NCBI RefSeq assembly: GCF_040807025.1
Contig: NC_090942.1
Span: forward strand, 36,100,911 to 36,164,910
DNA length: 64,000 nt
Direction of reading: 5' to 3'
Source of the DNA: Struthio camelus
Taxonomy: Eukaryota > Chordata > Aves > Struthioniformes > Struthionidae
Below, one piece after another: positions 14,121 through 26,320 of this stretch. The notes under the pieces are model-generated. The model searched no databases. It had not been told where the DNA came from and saw only the letters and a list, made by a program, of their open reading frames with translations. Positions within the stretch are counted from its first letter, which is position 1; each line of letters opens with the position of its first letter. A program made the position numbers and the translations under genes.

Positions 14121-14381
14121 TATAAAAAGGCTTGCAGTCTCTCATTAACTGCTTCCCCTTTTGAAGAGAATAATTCCAGCCTTATTAAATAACAACAATA
14201 AAAAGAAGAGAACAGCTAGACGACAACTAGGACATGTAGCTGAGAAGTACCTGGTATACCTTTCAACCCCTGCTTCCTCAGGCCAAAGGACAGAGCTGAA
14301 CTTCGTCTCTACTCCTTGTGGACCTGCTCCATCCACTGAGAGATTGCACATTTGCCTTTGGCAAGTCTTGTGGGAAATAAA
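14121..14381 (+). mobile_element. possible degraded solo LTR (TATA box to poly(A) signal)
   Basis: A good TATA box (TATAAAAAGG at 14121) is followed 255 bases later by AATAAA at 14376-14381, the spacing of the promoter and poly(A) signal inside a retroviral LTR. Terminal TG...CA ends, target duplications and internal coding sequence were not found. An ordinary promoter-like coincidence is an equal alternative. Confidence 0.25.
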
Positions 14382-14519
14382 ACTGCCATAGGCATCTGGG
14401 GCTGCGAGAGGTTCAGGGTGGTGAACCCCAAGCCTTAGAACAGGGGAGAGGGATTCAAAATGGTCTTTTCTGTGATTTATGAGGCTCCCTACCTACCTTA
14501 CCGGCCTTGGTAGAGCCTA

Positions 14520-14590
14520 GTCTGTACCTTTTCCAGGCACTGCACAATGGGTCCTGATCTCTAATCAGGGTTCTAGGTTTTTCTGGTGCC
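14520..14590 (+). repeat. possible ancient SINE tail remnant
   Basis: The stretch GCACTGCACAATGGGTCCTG followed by ATCTCTAATCAGGGTTCTAG resembles the 3' tail shared by old sauropsid SINEs (GCACAATGGGGCCC... pattern). This rests on memory of the family pattern and was not aligned. Confidence 0.3.
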
Positions 14591-17500
14591 AGCACTGATC
14601 CCAGTAAAGAGTTGTCTTTTAACGGGTTGGTTCATTGCATGCATGTGTTATTTAGTTGATAAATAGCGTGTGCCTTTCTAGCACTATTGTCAGAAGGAGA
14701 GGCTAAAGGCAAAACTGCTGCTTGTTATACTGCTTGTTTTATGAACAGGCAAAGTTAGGGTTACTAGAAATGTGCCTGCAGCACACACTTTTTGTGCCTC
14801 ACTTAGTATAAGTTTCCAAAGGGATAAGGAGATTGCCAAGGAAAAACAGAGCTATGTAAACACAACTTTGGCTCTTGCAGTCCTCCCAAGGAAGCTACAG
14901 AAAAAAGCCAAATAAGTCAAGGATGATAATAGAGTGTTTGCTGCAACTTACACTTCCAGTTGTGAAATGTGTTCCAAACTGAGCTCTTGACTGAGCACAG
15001 CTGCTCCTTCTTGGACGATCTCCTAAAAGCCAGGAGTGTCTATTCAGAAACACCCAAGCCAGCGCAAGCCCAGCTCAACACATTCACATCCACATGGCAC
15101 GGTACAGTCAAATACGATCTCAATTTGAAAGCTATGCCCCCACCAGCTGGCCATTTTTGCCAGTGAAACTGATTAGCTGGGATGCAGAACTAACAGTGCA
15201 CAGTCCTGCAGGTATTTGTCCAGTCTCTGAAAACTCAGGACTTGCTGTCCTATGCTGCAACTTCAGGCAGGCACCTGTCAGTGGCCAGTGTTGGCAGCTA
15301 ATCCCAGCAGAAAGAACGTAACGGTGGTTCATGCCCTGGGGGACAAACTCAAAATGCAGCTTAGATGAAAGCCCCAGTCATGTCCTATGATCTCGGTTAG
15401 CTCAAGACTTGCACTGGTGTGGATGGTATCTGAACAAAAAGAGGTATTTAGAAGGTTAGATTCACACTAGTCCTGAGGCTTTTAAGACAGAGTGCATCAA
15501 AGGTGCTTGAGGTAGTGATTTAAGCTACCCATTTGTTTTAATCCTCCTCTATGATCCCTGATAATTTAATCTATATGGTAGCTATCGAAATGAAATGGTG
15601 ATGGGAAAGAGGCTGTACTGGCAGACACTATAGAATTCTTTCGGGTTTATCAAAGTTGCCTAGATAGTTTAAACACTGTCAATGAACACTTTTCTGGGAA
15701 GAAAATCATAGCTACTGAAGGGCTTTTTAACCTTGCAGAACAAGAACTAATGTCTGAAGGTAAAATCCAAAACAAACCAAAACTTAGGCACAGCTCCATT
15801 TGATGGTACACTAAAATTTAGAAACTGCTATCAAAAGATTGGGCAGTTCTCATTCACTTTCTATCTCCAGATCAAATCCAGATGCCTTTCTGCGAACTGC
15901 TCTATGTGAATACAATCGTTGGTCTTGACACAGCGACAGGAAGGAGAAATATAGCTTCCTGCTCTATAAGGGATATCTCATGGGGTGATGGAATGAAACA
16001 TCAGTCCTTAGCCAGACAGCTACAGCTGTGGTGGCTTCAGGTCTACAGAATAAGGTGCAATCCTGGGAGAACACTCTGGAAACCCAGACCCAGCCAGTTG
16101 TGTAATGGGCACAGCTATTCAATGGAGCAAAACGGAGATACTTGAGACAACATTCAGCCCTGCTGAAAGAAAGTTGGCAGCTGCCCTTGGCTGCCTGAGT
16201 CACAGTGCCATACTTACACTGCTTTAAGGACTAAGGCAGTATGCAGTGCTGCACTCATGTACCAGGTGATGCTTCTTTAGAAAGGTCTAGAAATTTGCCC
16301 TAACCTTTTCAAAAAATGAGTAAAACTGCACTTAAATTTATACAGCATATGCCATGTAGATAAAGACTGGAAAACTGATATATGTAGCAACAAGTGAAAG
16401 TCTTCTGACTATTTTTCACATTCAGTTAAGAGACTGAATTTCACCCACGACTGTATATGCATTTTTAGAGATGGGTCAAGTAATGATGGGCAAGGAGAGA
16501 AAGAGGCTGAAGGCTTTTGATACCACTGAAGGCTTTTGATACCACTGCAGCTCAGGACCACTCTCCTATCTATCTTAACCATGTGATACCAACGGTGAAT
16601 CTATATAAAGCATGTATTTTAACTAAGGGAAGGCTATATTCTTGGCTCAATACATTCACATCTGATTTTCTTTTTAATGCAAACTGCAGTGTATGCCTAA
16701 GAGAGTCATCAAAAAGTTGAAGTAGTTTTAGTACCCATTCAGGAAATGTTACATTAATCATTGATTTCCATTTACATTACAAAAAGAAATTATCTGAGAG
16801 GCCTGACTTCAGGCACGCAGTTAGAATTCCATATATCTGTTGCTAAAAGTGCAATAAAAAGATAAAAAATGTTTCTGTTGTTTTGCTGCTGTTCCACATC
16901 AGTCCATTTCTTCAGGGCAGTACCTGGTTGATATACTTAATGCTTTATATTTAAATCAATATTATTAGTTCTACTTGGCTTTTGAAACCAAATGTTCAGA
17001 GGGTTGACCTGTTCTTCTGGGCACAGTGACTACTTCAGATGCTTGTGTTAAAACATTAGTGCAGTGCAAATTTAAGATTTTGTCAGTCTGCATTTTTGAT
17101 TCTAATTAAAAACAGTAAATCTGTCAGAAAAATCTAATTCTATACCTTCAGGATAATCATAAAGCAACAACAGTTCATACCTTAATATTGTTTTCCAGAA
17201 CTTCAGCTTCAAAATAGGAAGGAGAGTTGCTTTTAATGACAACAGCCCAATAAAGAATTTTTATTAGTGTCCTGTTTTTAAGAGTTCTTCAACAGTAGGT
17301 TCTCATATTAAAGCAATAATAGGTTTTGTTTGGAACTAGTTTTTCCATTAAGGTAGTCCATCCTCTATTCCACTGAATCAATATAAAGTGAAAAACACTG
17401 CATCCACAGTAGCCATACTCAGCGAGGCTTTACATAGTATTTTTAACAGAACTTGATGCCAACCACCAGATTAAATAGCTTCTACTGCAATGTCTATGAA

Positions 17501-18129
17501 AGGAAATGTGCTAGGAAGGATTAAACATGATAGTTACTTCTCCTGCTGCCTTGTTTTGTATTCATAGTAAGTGTTGCTGCTACAGCTTTATTAATTCCTT
17601 TATCTTCCAGTTTTCTATGATTTTCTCTGGGGAGCTGTTTCAAAGCCAGAAGGAATAGGTGTGCAGCAGTATCTTCTGGAAACTTGACATGATGTTTATA
17701 GTTCATATCTGAAAGACACAAACACTGTGAAACAGGCCATGAAAATCTCGCCAGCAAAAACCAAGCATTTTAACATTCTCTTAACAACAATATAGATATA
17801 TATCTGATAAGGTGGGGATAACTGTCAGCCACAAATCTTCTCCTCATAATTATTCATAGAAATAACATCGTAAATTGTGAGATTTTTAAGGGGCAGGAGA
17901 CTATCACATAAAGGCTGAGAACAGGAACTTTCGCTGAATTTGTAGAGCGCGGGCTCTACACAAGGTTCAGGCATGGGCCCTTCTGCCACCACAGCCCTCT
18001 GCCTCACAGAAGTTGCCTCTCAAAAGGGAAAGTCTTTAGCTTTATATTAAGGATTCAAGTTCTCTGTTGCCTCCTTCCTCTCTTGGGTTCTATGAATCTT
18101 AAAATCTAAAGTAAAAACTAGGTTGTAAG
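14591..18129. other. intergenic, no gene seen
   Basis: No convincing frame or spliced gene. It holds the 19-bp tandem duplication near 16.5 kb. Confidence 0.6.
16510..16547. repeat. perfect 19-bp tandem duplication
   Basis: GAAGGCTTTTGATACCACT occurs twice head to tail (16510-16528 and 16529-16547) without a mismatch, which suggests a recent event. Confidence 0.95.
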
Positions 18130-19125
18130 GGTGTTCTGAAGGTCTCAAAGCAGGGCCTGCTTCAAAGTTAGATCAGGTTGTTCAAGGTCTAGTCAAGTTT
18201 GGAATATCTCTAAGGATGGAGCTTTCGCAACCTCTCTGGGCAACTGGTTCCAGTGTTGAACTGCCCGCATTGTGAATACTGCTAAGTGAACACTTGTTAC
18301 AACTTGTGTCCATTGCCTCTTATCCTATCAGGGAAGCACACCTCTTTGTACATCAACGAGAAGAGTGCGGCTCTGTCTTCTCTATGACTCCCTTTCAGAT
18401 AGCTGAAGGGTGCCCCTGAAGCCTTCCCTTCTCCAGGCTGAACAAACCCAGCTCTCTCAGCCTCTAGAAGCGCATAGATCACGTGCCTCAGGCCCTGACC
18501 ACCTTGATGCCCCTCTACTGAATTCACTCTAGTTTGTCAAGGTCTTTCTTATATTTGGCAGGCCTTAACTGAACCCGGTAGTACAGATGCAGCCTCACAA
18601 CTGCCAAATAGAGAGAAATAATCGTTCTGCACTCGCGGTTGGTCTTCTTCACCACAAAAGCACACTGCTTACACAAGGTTCAACTTCTTGTCCATCGGGA
18701 CAGCAACTCCCAGGTCTTTTTCTGCAAAACTGCTTTCTAGCCAGTCAGTGCCCAGTCTGCACCGTTGCGTAGGGCTATTCCATCCCAGGGCAGGACCTTA
18801 CAGCTGCCATTGCTGAATTTCATGAGGTTCCTGTCAGCCCATTCCTCTAGCTTGTCGAGGTCTCTTTGAATGGCGGCTCTGCCATTCACTATCTTGCTGA
18901 TAGGGCATTCCACCACATTGTCCAGGTTGTTGATGAAGACACTAAATAGTGCTGTCCCAAAGTATCGACTGCTGAGGAACACCAGTCGTAACCAACAACC
19001 AGGTGGTCTTCAAACGATAGATCATTACCCCTGGAGCCTGAGGGTCCGTCCAATTTTTCACCCGTCTTGTAACCTACCCATATAATCTACATCTTCCAGG
19101 TTTGGCTACAAGGAATCATGCATCC
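18130..19125 (-). mobile_element. CR1 LINE fragment: reverse transcriptase C-terminal part and 3' region (dead)
   Basis: The minus strand reads as CR1. At 18982-18737 the frame gives FINNLDNVVECPISK and GRAAIQRDLDKLEEWADRNL then MKFSNGSCKVL, which match the conserved CR1 reverse transcriptase C-terminal part. The plus strand around 18400-18540 shows the familiar antisense 3' region (TTCTCCAGGCTGAACAAACC, then CAGCTCTCTCAGCC). Between SK and GRAAIQ, near 18890, the FADD catalytic motif of CR1 is missing, so this is an inactive copy. Its age and subfamily cannot be told by eye, and both ends are approximate. Confidence 0.9.
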
Positions 19126-21616
19126 TCTCCTATAAAGAGGCCAGGCTTCAGAAGGAAGGATGGAAATTGCCTCCTTCTTCTTTAACTCCTCCTGCTCCTT
19201 CCTGTCTTTAGCGCAGATCTCTCACTGTGGGTGAGTGTTATAACCTCCTATGCTTCTCTAAAAAGTGAGTGGCAACATAGCTTTTTGTTATAATTTTTGA
19301 ATGGAAGAGACCGATTCTGTGCTGTTGCTGTGAATCTAGGGAGGGCTAGAGTGTGCCTGCTGTAGTAAAGACATCTGCTTACTGAGCTATATTTGAGATG
19401 GCATTGAGGCTTTCCCACACACTGAATGTGGCATTGATGCTGCGACATTTTCTCTCTCTGGTAATTTTTGTCTGTACAGGGACTCCTACTGCCTAAAAAC
19501 ACATTGAGCATCATATGGGTACTCTTGCTCATGGGGACTTTTGTCCTCAGCATGCTATCCTTTTTCCATCAACCTTCTTATTTCTTTGTTATCAGAGGTA
19601 GATGCGGGAATCCCTGGACTTTGTGCTATACCTCAAGCGGAGACCACAGTGATTTCCCAAAGTATACAGTTTACATTTTTTAAAAATTAATTTTATAATT
19701 GCGGTAGCTTAAAAGACTCCTTAGGACAAACAGCAGATGAGCATCTGCTTCTGAGATTTGACCATCCAGACTGGAGATCTGCCTGGAAGCTGCCATATGT
19801 TCCTTTTTTCTATGAATCTAGGTTTCCTTTCCACAGGAGAAAGAAGGACAGAAATGGGAGGAGAACAGGATACGATATGCACCCAGAAAGTCAGTGTGCA
19901 CACCAAGATCGACTTAGCTAATATTAGGCAAGGTGATGTCCTGCAGGTAACGTAGTGTTTTATTCTTCCTCAGTAGCTTCGGTTTTAGCACAGGACTCTA
20001 CACAGGATCTGTGGCCCACAAGCTGAGGATTGCTGCTCTAGCAATCAATCCAGTATTTATGCAAGTATTTAACTATCCTTTGCGGTACACTTACATAGTT
20101 TATTTTGTGTGCATGGAGAGTAAGTTTTAGAACTAGCTATGAAACTTCCTCTCAGCAGCTGGAGAGAGATCAACTTTTGTATCTTCATATTCTATCGCGT
20201 TCTTCTGTAACTTTTCAAAGTAGACAATGATCCATGTCTGGAGAGCACTTGAGGTGACTGGTAGTCACAGCTTCTGGTACAGGTGCCGGTAGCAAGAGAA
20301 GAGAACTCTACAATAGTCATTAAAAAGCGTAGAAAGAAGCGTGACCTGTGCTCCACTACAGGATCAGGTCCTGTTACTAGGGGAGACAAAGAAATATCCC
20401 AAATGGGTTTCAGTATCAAATAGGTGGTGTGGTGCAGCACTGTCCTGGTAAGGTTTTGGTGGCCATTCATGTACCTGGTGTTAGAAAGGTTAGATGACTG
20501 CAGAGCTTCGGCAGCAGAAACTGACCTGCCAAGAAATTTACTTAGTGGTTGGAAGAGATGCGGGTCCCAGATCTTCTTGAGGCTATTAGCCCTCCAAAAA
20601 AACCTCTCTTCCCATCATTGCTTTATGTGAGAGAACCAACATAACTGATAACTACTTATGTTTCTACTACTGCTGAGAATGCACATATTCTCGCACCCTC
20701 TAAATCAGCAACACACTCCAGCAGGAATATTGGAATTTTAATGCCTTAGGCTAAAAAGCTCTCTTAAATAAGAATGCAAAATAGCAATAGGTTTTGAGTA
20801 CGTCATGTCTCACAAGGACAAGGTTTACAGGTCAAGAAGGCTGAGCACAGAACAGTTTGAAAAGGAAAAACACTGACTTTGTTTTTAACCTAATTTACTT
20901 TAGCCTGGGCTTTTGGGTACTCTGCACTGTGCTCAGACTAATTTACTTTTATTATTTTTGTTGCTGTTGCCATGACATTTTTTCTATGGTCTTTTTCCCT
21001 CCATTTTATTTGGAATAATAATGTTCGTACATTTCTTGTTCTTCAAGATGATTTAGAAAAAAAATTACAGACTACAAATGTAATCATGAGCCTAGCAGTC
21101 AGATTCTTCTGACCGGATATTCCTCACCGTGTGTTTCTTTTATAAATCAGGTTTAATGCATGCTTTTGCAGCACAGCCTACCAATCAAATAGAAAGTCAC
21201 AGTGTACTTTTTGGTCTGACTGTACACTCTATTAACCTCATCTTTCTTTTTTCTTTGGCATAAAGACCCCTTTGGTGGAAACTATTCTATAAAGCTATTT
21301 ATTTATTGCTTTGCTTTTCTTCCATTTGTGTTCACAGATAATGAAAACTGCTATTGCTCTAACCTGGTTTTCCTTCAAGTCATGAACAAGAGTGTCCTGT
21401 AAAGCCCAAAGAAACACTGAAGAATCATGAAAGATTCATGCTTGTCCTGTTTTCACAAGGTCGATTTAACTGAAGAACAGTGATTTTGAAACCACAGAAG
21501 GGAAATCTGTTGTATATGCTATCAGATACTCTCAGCTGGTGAGAGGAATATGTGACGTACAGCTTTACAGCTGAAAGCACAGCTTTTCATTCTTACTTTA
21601 TGTTTAGCAAACTCAC

Positions 21617-21814
21617 CTTTCCACTGGAAGCATTACCGTGATTTCCACAAGTTCTGAGGTACAAAAAGCCCAACACTGGCCTGACCTCCAAGCAGGGAAC
21701 GCCGGGGCTCTTCTCTCCCCTTCCCTCTTTGCTGCAGCACGGCACAGCCAGGGCTCTCCATACACTGTACTTGACCTGAGAAACGCTGCTTCTGGGTTTC
21801 TTCCAGTTCTCATT
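21617..21814 (-). other. candidate exon of unknown transcript
   Basis: On the minus strand a strong acceptor (CTGTTTCTTCCCTTTGGGCCACAG) precedes 21814 and a strong donor (GGAAAG|GTGAGT) follows 21617. The 198-nt block is GC-richer than its surroundings, divisible by three and open in two minus frames, one of them starting NENWKKPRSSVSQVKYSVWR. I recognise no protein family and see no partner exon. An RNA gene or chance are both possible. Confidence 0.2.
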
Positions 21815-22639
21815 CTGTGGCCCAAAGGGAAGAAACAGTGCCATATAGGAGAGGCATTTTTCAACCACATGTAGCTTCATTCTCACAACTTTTCCCTCAA
21901 TCTGAGCTTATGTTACATAATGTTTATTCTTGCTGCATATCGCATTTAGGCCCTGGGCAAAATGGAGTGCATAACAGTTTGAGCCAGTTGAAGATTGTTC
22001 CTTCATGCAATAAAGCTATATTTGCTTCACTTGCCATTAATGGTAAGCAGGAACTTCTTTAAATTAAACATTCTTTCTTTTTCTGTCTGTTATAGACAAT
22101 CATAGTAACAATTGCTTTTGACATTATATTAAAAGATTTTAGTTTCTCCAAATGGTAGTCCATTTCTGTTCTTTCTTTCCCACTACCAGTATTTATGTTA
22201 ACACTGTAAAGCCAGTCTGGCATGGGGGTCTTTCATTTAAAATGCATAAAAATTAAGGAAACAGTGTGAATTAGATGATTTCTTCCAAGTGCCATTTTTT
22301 GGCTACTGTGTTGCAGAATATAAATGCTCTGAAGAGCATAACACTGTTTTGTTTTTGATTATGTCTGCAAAAGAAGCAGGAGTGGAAACAAGGGCTCGTC
22401 TTAGTCACTGTTAGTGTGCAGGCAGCAAACCAAAATGCATTTCTCACATTTAGCCCTTTCCCAGAAAGAATTAACCTTTCTCTCCATTTGAAGGCACTCA
22501 CACACACCTCTAATTACACTAACAATGCATGTTCCTGCAGCGCTTGCTTGTCCCTCTGATATCCCACTTTCCCCCCTGTCCTCAGCTATTACTCACTCTT
22601 CTTCAAAGTGGTATGTTTTCAGGCAAAACCCAAACACGA

Positions 22640-22870
22640 CATCATGAAACGCGGTCTGCACAGCTTCAGCGAGCTCCCGGGAAGCGCCGTCCCCCTGGAG
22701 CAGCCTCCCTGGTGTAGCCAGCCGTGAGGCTCTGACTTCCCTCACTGCTGCCAGAGCACTGCTGAGCACTGACACACTCGCTGCTTGCAATTCCAGGCTG
22801 TCTTTTAGATATGCAGCATCAGCAATTGTCCAAAAGGCTGTTAAATGCAGCCGCTCGCTCTCTCTCTGAC
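22640..22870. promoter_or_regulatory. small CpG-enriched patch in intergenic DNA
   Basis: About a dozen CpG in 230 bases (for example AACGCGG, CCCGGGAAGCGCCG and GCCGCTCGCTC) within otherwise CpG-poor DNA. It could be an orphan CpG island or enhancer. The 94-residue minus-strand frame here resembles nothing known to me. Confidence 0.25.
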
Positions 22871-25599
22871 CAGCCAATTCGAGATGTGCTGTGTTTGGCT
22901 CAGCTGGAAGCAGATCTTTCTATGTCTTTTGAGGTGCTTTTAGAAAGCCCATGCCTTGCTCATTAGGAAACTGTTACGGTTCATGGGCCCAGTTAATTAG
23001 CACTTATGAATAAAAGAAGAGAAGGAAGAAGAATTAGAGGAGCAGCAACAATAAAAATGAACTGAAAGAAAAATAAGGGAAGTCCGGAACAGCGTAACAG
23101 CAAAGCATCTAAGAAGTTCATATAGATTATCATGATGATGTAGGTTTTAATAGTGTTTTTTTCCTTCCCAGCCTGCCCAACATAAAGCAAATGCTACGTG
23201 ACATGTGGTCCAGCTGAACCAGCGTACATAGAGGTGTGTCTGTCATACTGGTATTTTTCCTCTCTAGTGCCAAATAGCCCGGAAATAGAAAATTATTTCA
23301 ACAGAGAGAATAGAGCAACCGTGGATGTGGGTGTCATTGATGCCATCATTAATGTTTTAACCACCAGCTGAACCAGAGCTGCTAGTCTCACTTTACTTTC
23401 CTCCCTGCAGCTGCAACTCATTGTTAGATTTTTTTGCATGCCTGTATTATGAAACGTTTAAAAGCATGAACTGCGCTGCAAAAGTGACAGGCTGCCCTCT
23501 CGACCGCTAAGTACAGACATCAAAAATATTTCTGGAAAAAAGTCATAGTCTTTCAAAAATCCACGGACTAGAGGAGCATAAACACATTTAGGGCCCTGCT
23601 GCTAGGGCATAAGAAATTGAGTGCTGGATGTAATTGAAGATTATACTCTGGTACGAAAAATACACATAGGCTGACTAAAAGTTGAGCGTCACTCTAGGCC
23701 TAACTCTGGCATTTTCAGCCTTTGGATTGCTTGACTTTGCAACTTTACTACTGCTCTTTTAAGATGGGGCGTTGTTTGTATGATTATATACAAACATGAC
23801 CCAGGAGGCCTAGTACAGCCAATGAAACCTACTATCTACTAATCAATAGACACATTTAAAATCTTCTTAGTCAGCAATCAGGCGAAATCTTTGTGTCAGC
23901 TATGGTGGCATCTCAACTATTTCAGGATAAATAAGTACAGAACAGGCAATATGTTGTGGCAAATTTTGCTTTTGCAGTCAGAGCAGAAGGCAACGGTTCA
24001 GTTTTAACTTTTACATTTCCTTTGACAGTGAATTAGTGCCAGCGAGTCGTTTCAGGGAAGCAGAACTGCCCATGAGCCAAGGGTCAGCTACTGCTGTCTC
24101 TTTCTATCTATCTGTTTATGCTGGGCTTTCACACTTTCTCTGCTTGCCTAACAGTCTTATGCTAAGCATAAGACTTTTTAATAGCAACAGTGAAGTCCCA
24201 AAAAAGCTTTGGCCTGGAAGGTCTATGTCTAGCTCATGCACTAGCTGTCAGTAGTGATCATTTTGCCACCGATCTTGGATTTCATGGCAATTCTGTGCAG
24301 TTCCAAAACTTCCTGTCAAAACATGCCTTGTTGCTAGGCTGTCAGAGCAAGGAGAGGTATCGAGCTTCTAATTTTTAGCATTAAGTGGAATAGGAAAAAG
24401 CAACCATGATTCTATATGACAGGTCAGATGATGCAGGGCTTGGTGATAAGAAATAAACACCAGGTTGGGACTAAAATAATTGAAGAACCAAAGGTTTGCT
24501 TTGCTAGCAGAAAGAATTCATTGAAAATAAAGGCCTTGTGCTCTCTTTCTCTGCCAGCATTTCTTTGCTTTGCCCTCAAGACTCACAGCTTGTCAAATAA
24601 ATTAAACAAATCAAATAATAGTCCACAGCTTTCCCTTCACAAAAATAGTCTGTGGATATTTTTGAATCATTATTCTGGCTTTATAATTAGGAGGGGAAAA
24701 GGGTATTTCATGCAAATTTCATAAAATACAACTTTCAATGACTAGCACTTATTTATAACCTGAAAGCAAAAGTTGTTCTACAGTTTTCTTTCCTAATTTT
24801 CAGTTTTCATCTGGCTCCTACAAGAATCTCCTGCCCTTCAGAGAGGTGCAATGAACTTCCTTCTGTGGCAGCTCTCCCTCAGACCTAGAGCTGCCTTCTC
24901 CATCAGGAGAAAATATTTTTACCTTTTTCTGCCAGTGAAGAAATCTTTATTCTTTTAACTCTCATTCTAGCAGCACTGCTTCTAATTATCCCTAAAAGAG
25001 TCAGATGCTAAATTCTCTGCGTGCAGTAAGGACTCCAGCTCCACCATTGCATGGCACCTTCACACTTCTCTGATAATTTATTTCTCATGTGGCAGCAACA
25101 GCACACGAGTGAGGGAACGCAAAAGAGATTGGTATAAATACAGTGGCATAGCAGAAGCTTCTCATCAACTTGACGCCGCCCAGGCTTCAGTCTGGGAAAA
25201 TTCTGATTACATTTATCCTCTGAGTGATAAAGGCTATAGGTCTAGGTGAGGAACCTAACCCAGAGAAAGACTTGTAGCTAAACAAACGCTTGAGGTCTGT
25301 AAAAGGAATCTAATTTTATATCTTTTCAATTTCTTTTTTTTTTAACCAAACCTGTTGTCAAATTTGAAATGCTTAAGGAAGATAAGGGGTGCAGGGTGAG
25401 GAAAACAAGGGAGACCTTAGCAACATGGCAAAAGGAGGCCCCCCCTCCACTGTGTACGTACACAAGTGAACGCAGTCTGGGAAACAAGGTGAATGGAAAA
25501 GCTCCCGCAGAGCGCAGAGTAGCAGAGTTGCAACATCGCTGCAAGAAAAGAGACTTGATGGGATCGCTTGCACAGAGTTCTTCCATGGTATGGGTGACA

Positions 25600-26320
25600 G
25601 GCTGGGCACACGCGGGTGGGTCAGGATCAGAGAGGACAACGAGGGTGGCATCATGGTAGGAGCGTGTCACAGACCACCCAATCTTTAAGCCTTCTTTAAA
25701 CAACTCAAGGTCTCTGTGTCATAGCCCCTCATTCTTATGGGGGCACTTTAACCTCCCTTCATCTGCTGGAAGGGCAACAGACAGGGACACAGAGAGTTAA
25801 GACTTCTAGAGGTGTCTCGGATAACTTTTCGATACAGGTGCTAGGTTGGCTGACTAGGGTGATGCTCTCCGGGATCTGCTGTTCACTAACAAAGAAGAAC
25901 CAGCTGGGTACGCGAGAGTCAGTAGCAGCCTTGGCCACAGTGATCATGCAATAGCAGAGTTCCAGATGTGGAGGGGAGTGAGGAAGGAGCACAGCAGAGC
26001 ACGGACCCTGGGCTCCGGGTGACCAGATTGAGGCTTATTCAAGGCATTGGTAAGTGTAATCCCATGGGGCAGCTCTGAGAGGGTAAAGGAGCTTGGGAAA
26101 GCTGGTAAGCCTTTATTTAAGGTCAGCATCCTCCAAGCACAGGAATGGTCCATCTTGATATTCAGGAAGACAGTTGGACATATCAGGAGACCAGCTTGCC
26201 TAAGCAGGGAACTCATGGCAGAGCTCCAATGCAAACAGGCAGTATACAGGAGGGGAAAGCAGAGACAGGCTACAAAAAGAGAGAGTAATTATGGGGAAGA
26301 GAGTATTTAAGGGAAGTATT
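25600..26320 (+). mobile_element. CR1 LINE fragment: endonuclease C-terminal part and linker (dead)
   Basis: The plus strand matches the middle of CR1 ORF2 with frameshifts and stops: a VCYRPPN-like stretch at 25662-25682, GDALRDLLFTNKEEPAG at about 25860-25910, a GHSDHAIAEF equivalent near 25935-25970, and at 26047-26310 a frame with ILQAQEWSI and RRPACLSRELMAELQCKQAVY typical of the segment before the reverse transcriptase. Weak similarity may extend upstream to about 25370. The fragment is in the opposite orientation to the CR1 at 18-19 kb and covers a different part, so they are separate insertions. Confidence 0.85.

Larger units (their letters stand above)
19126..25599. other. intergenic, no protein gene seen
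   Basis: Lies between the two CR1 fragments. It holds the candidate exon near 21.7 kb and the CpG-enriched patch near 22.7 kb, otherwise AT-rich sequence without recognisable genes. Confidence 0.55.

Noticed and set aside
25326..25703. 125-residue minus-strand frame and three overlapping frames
   Set aside because: They lie opposite to or across the CR1 fragment and do not match the element's own coding direction.
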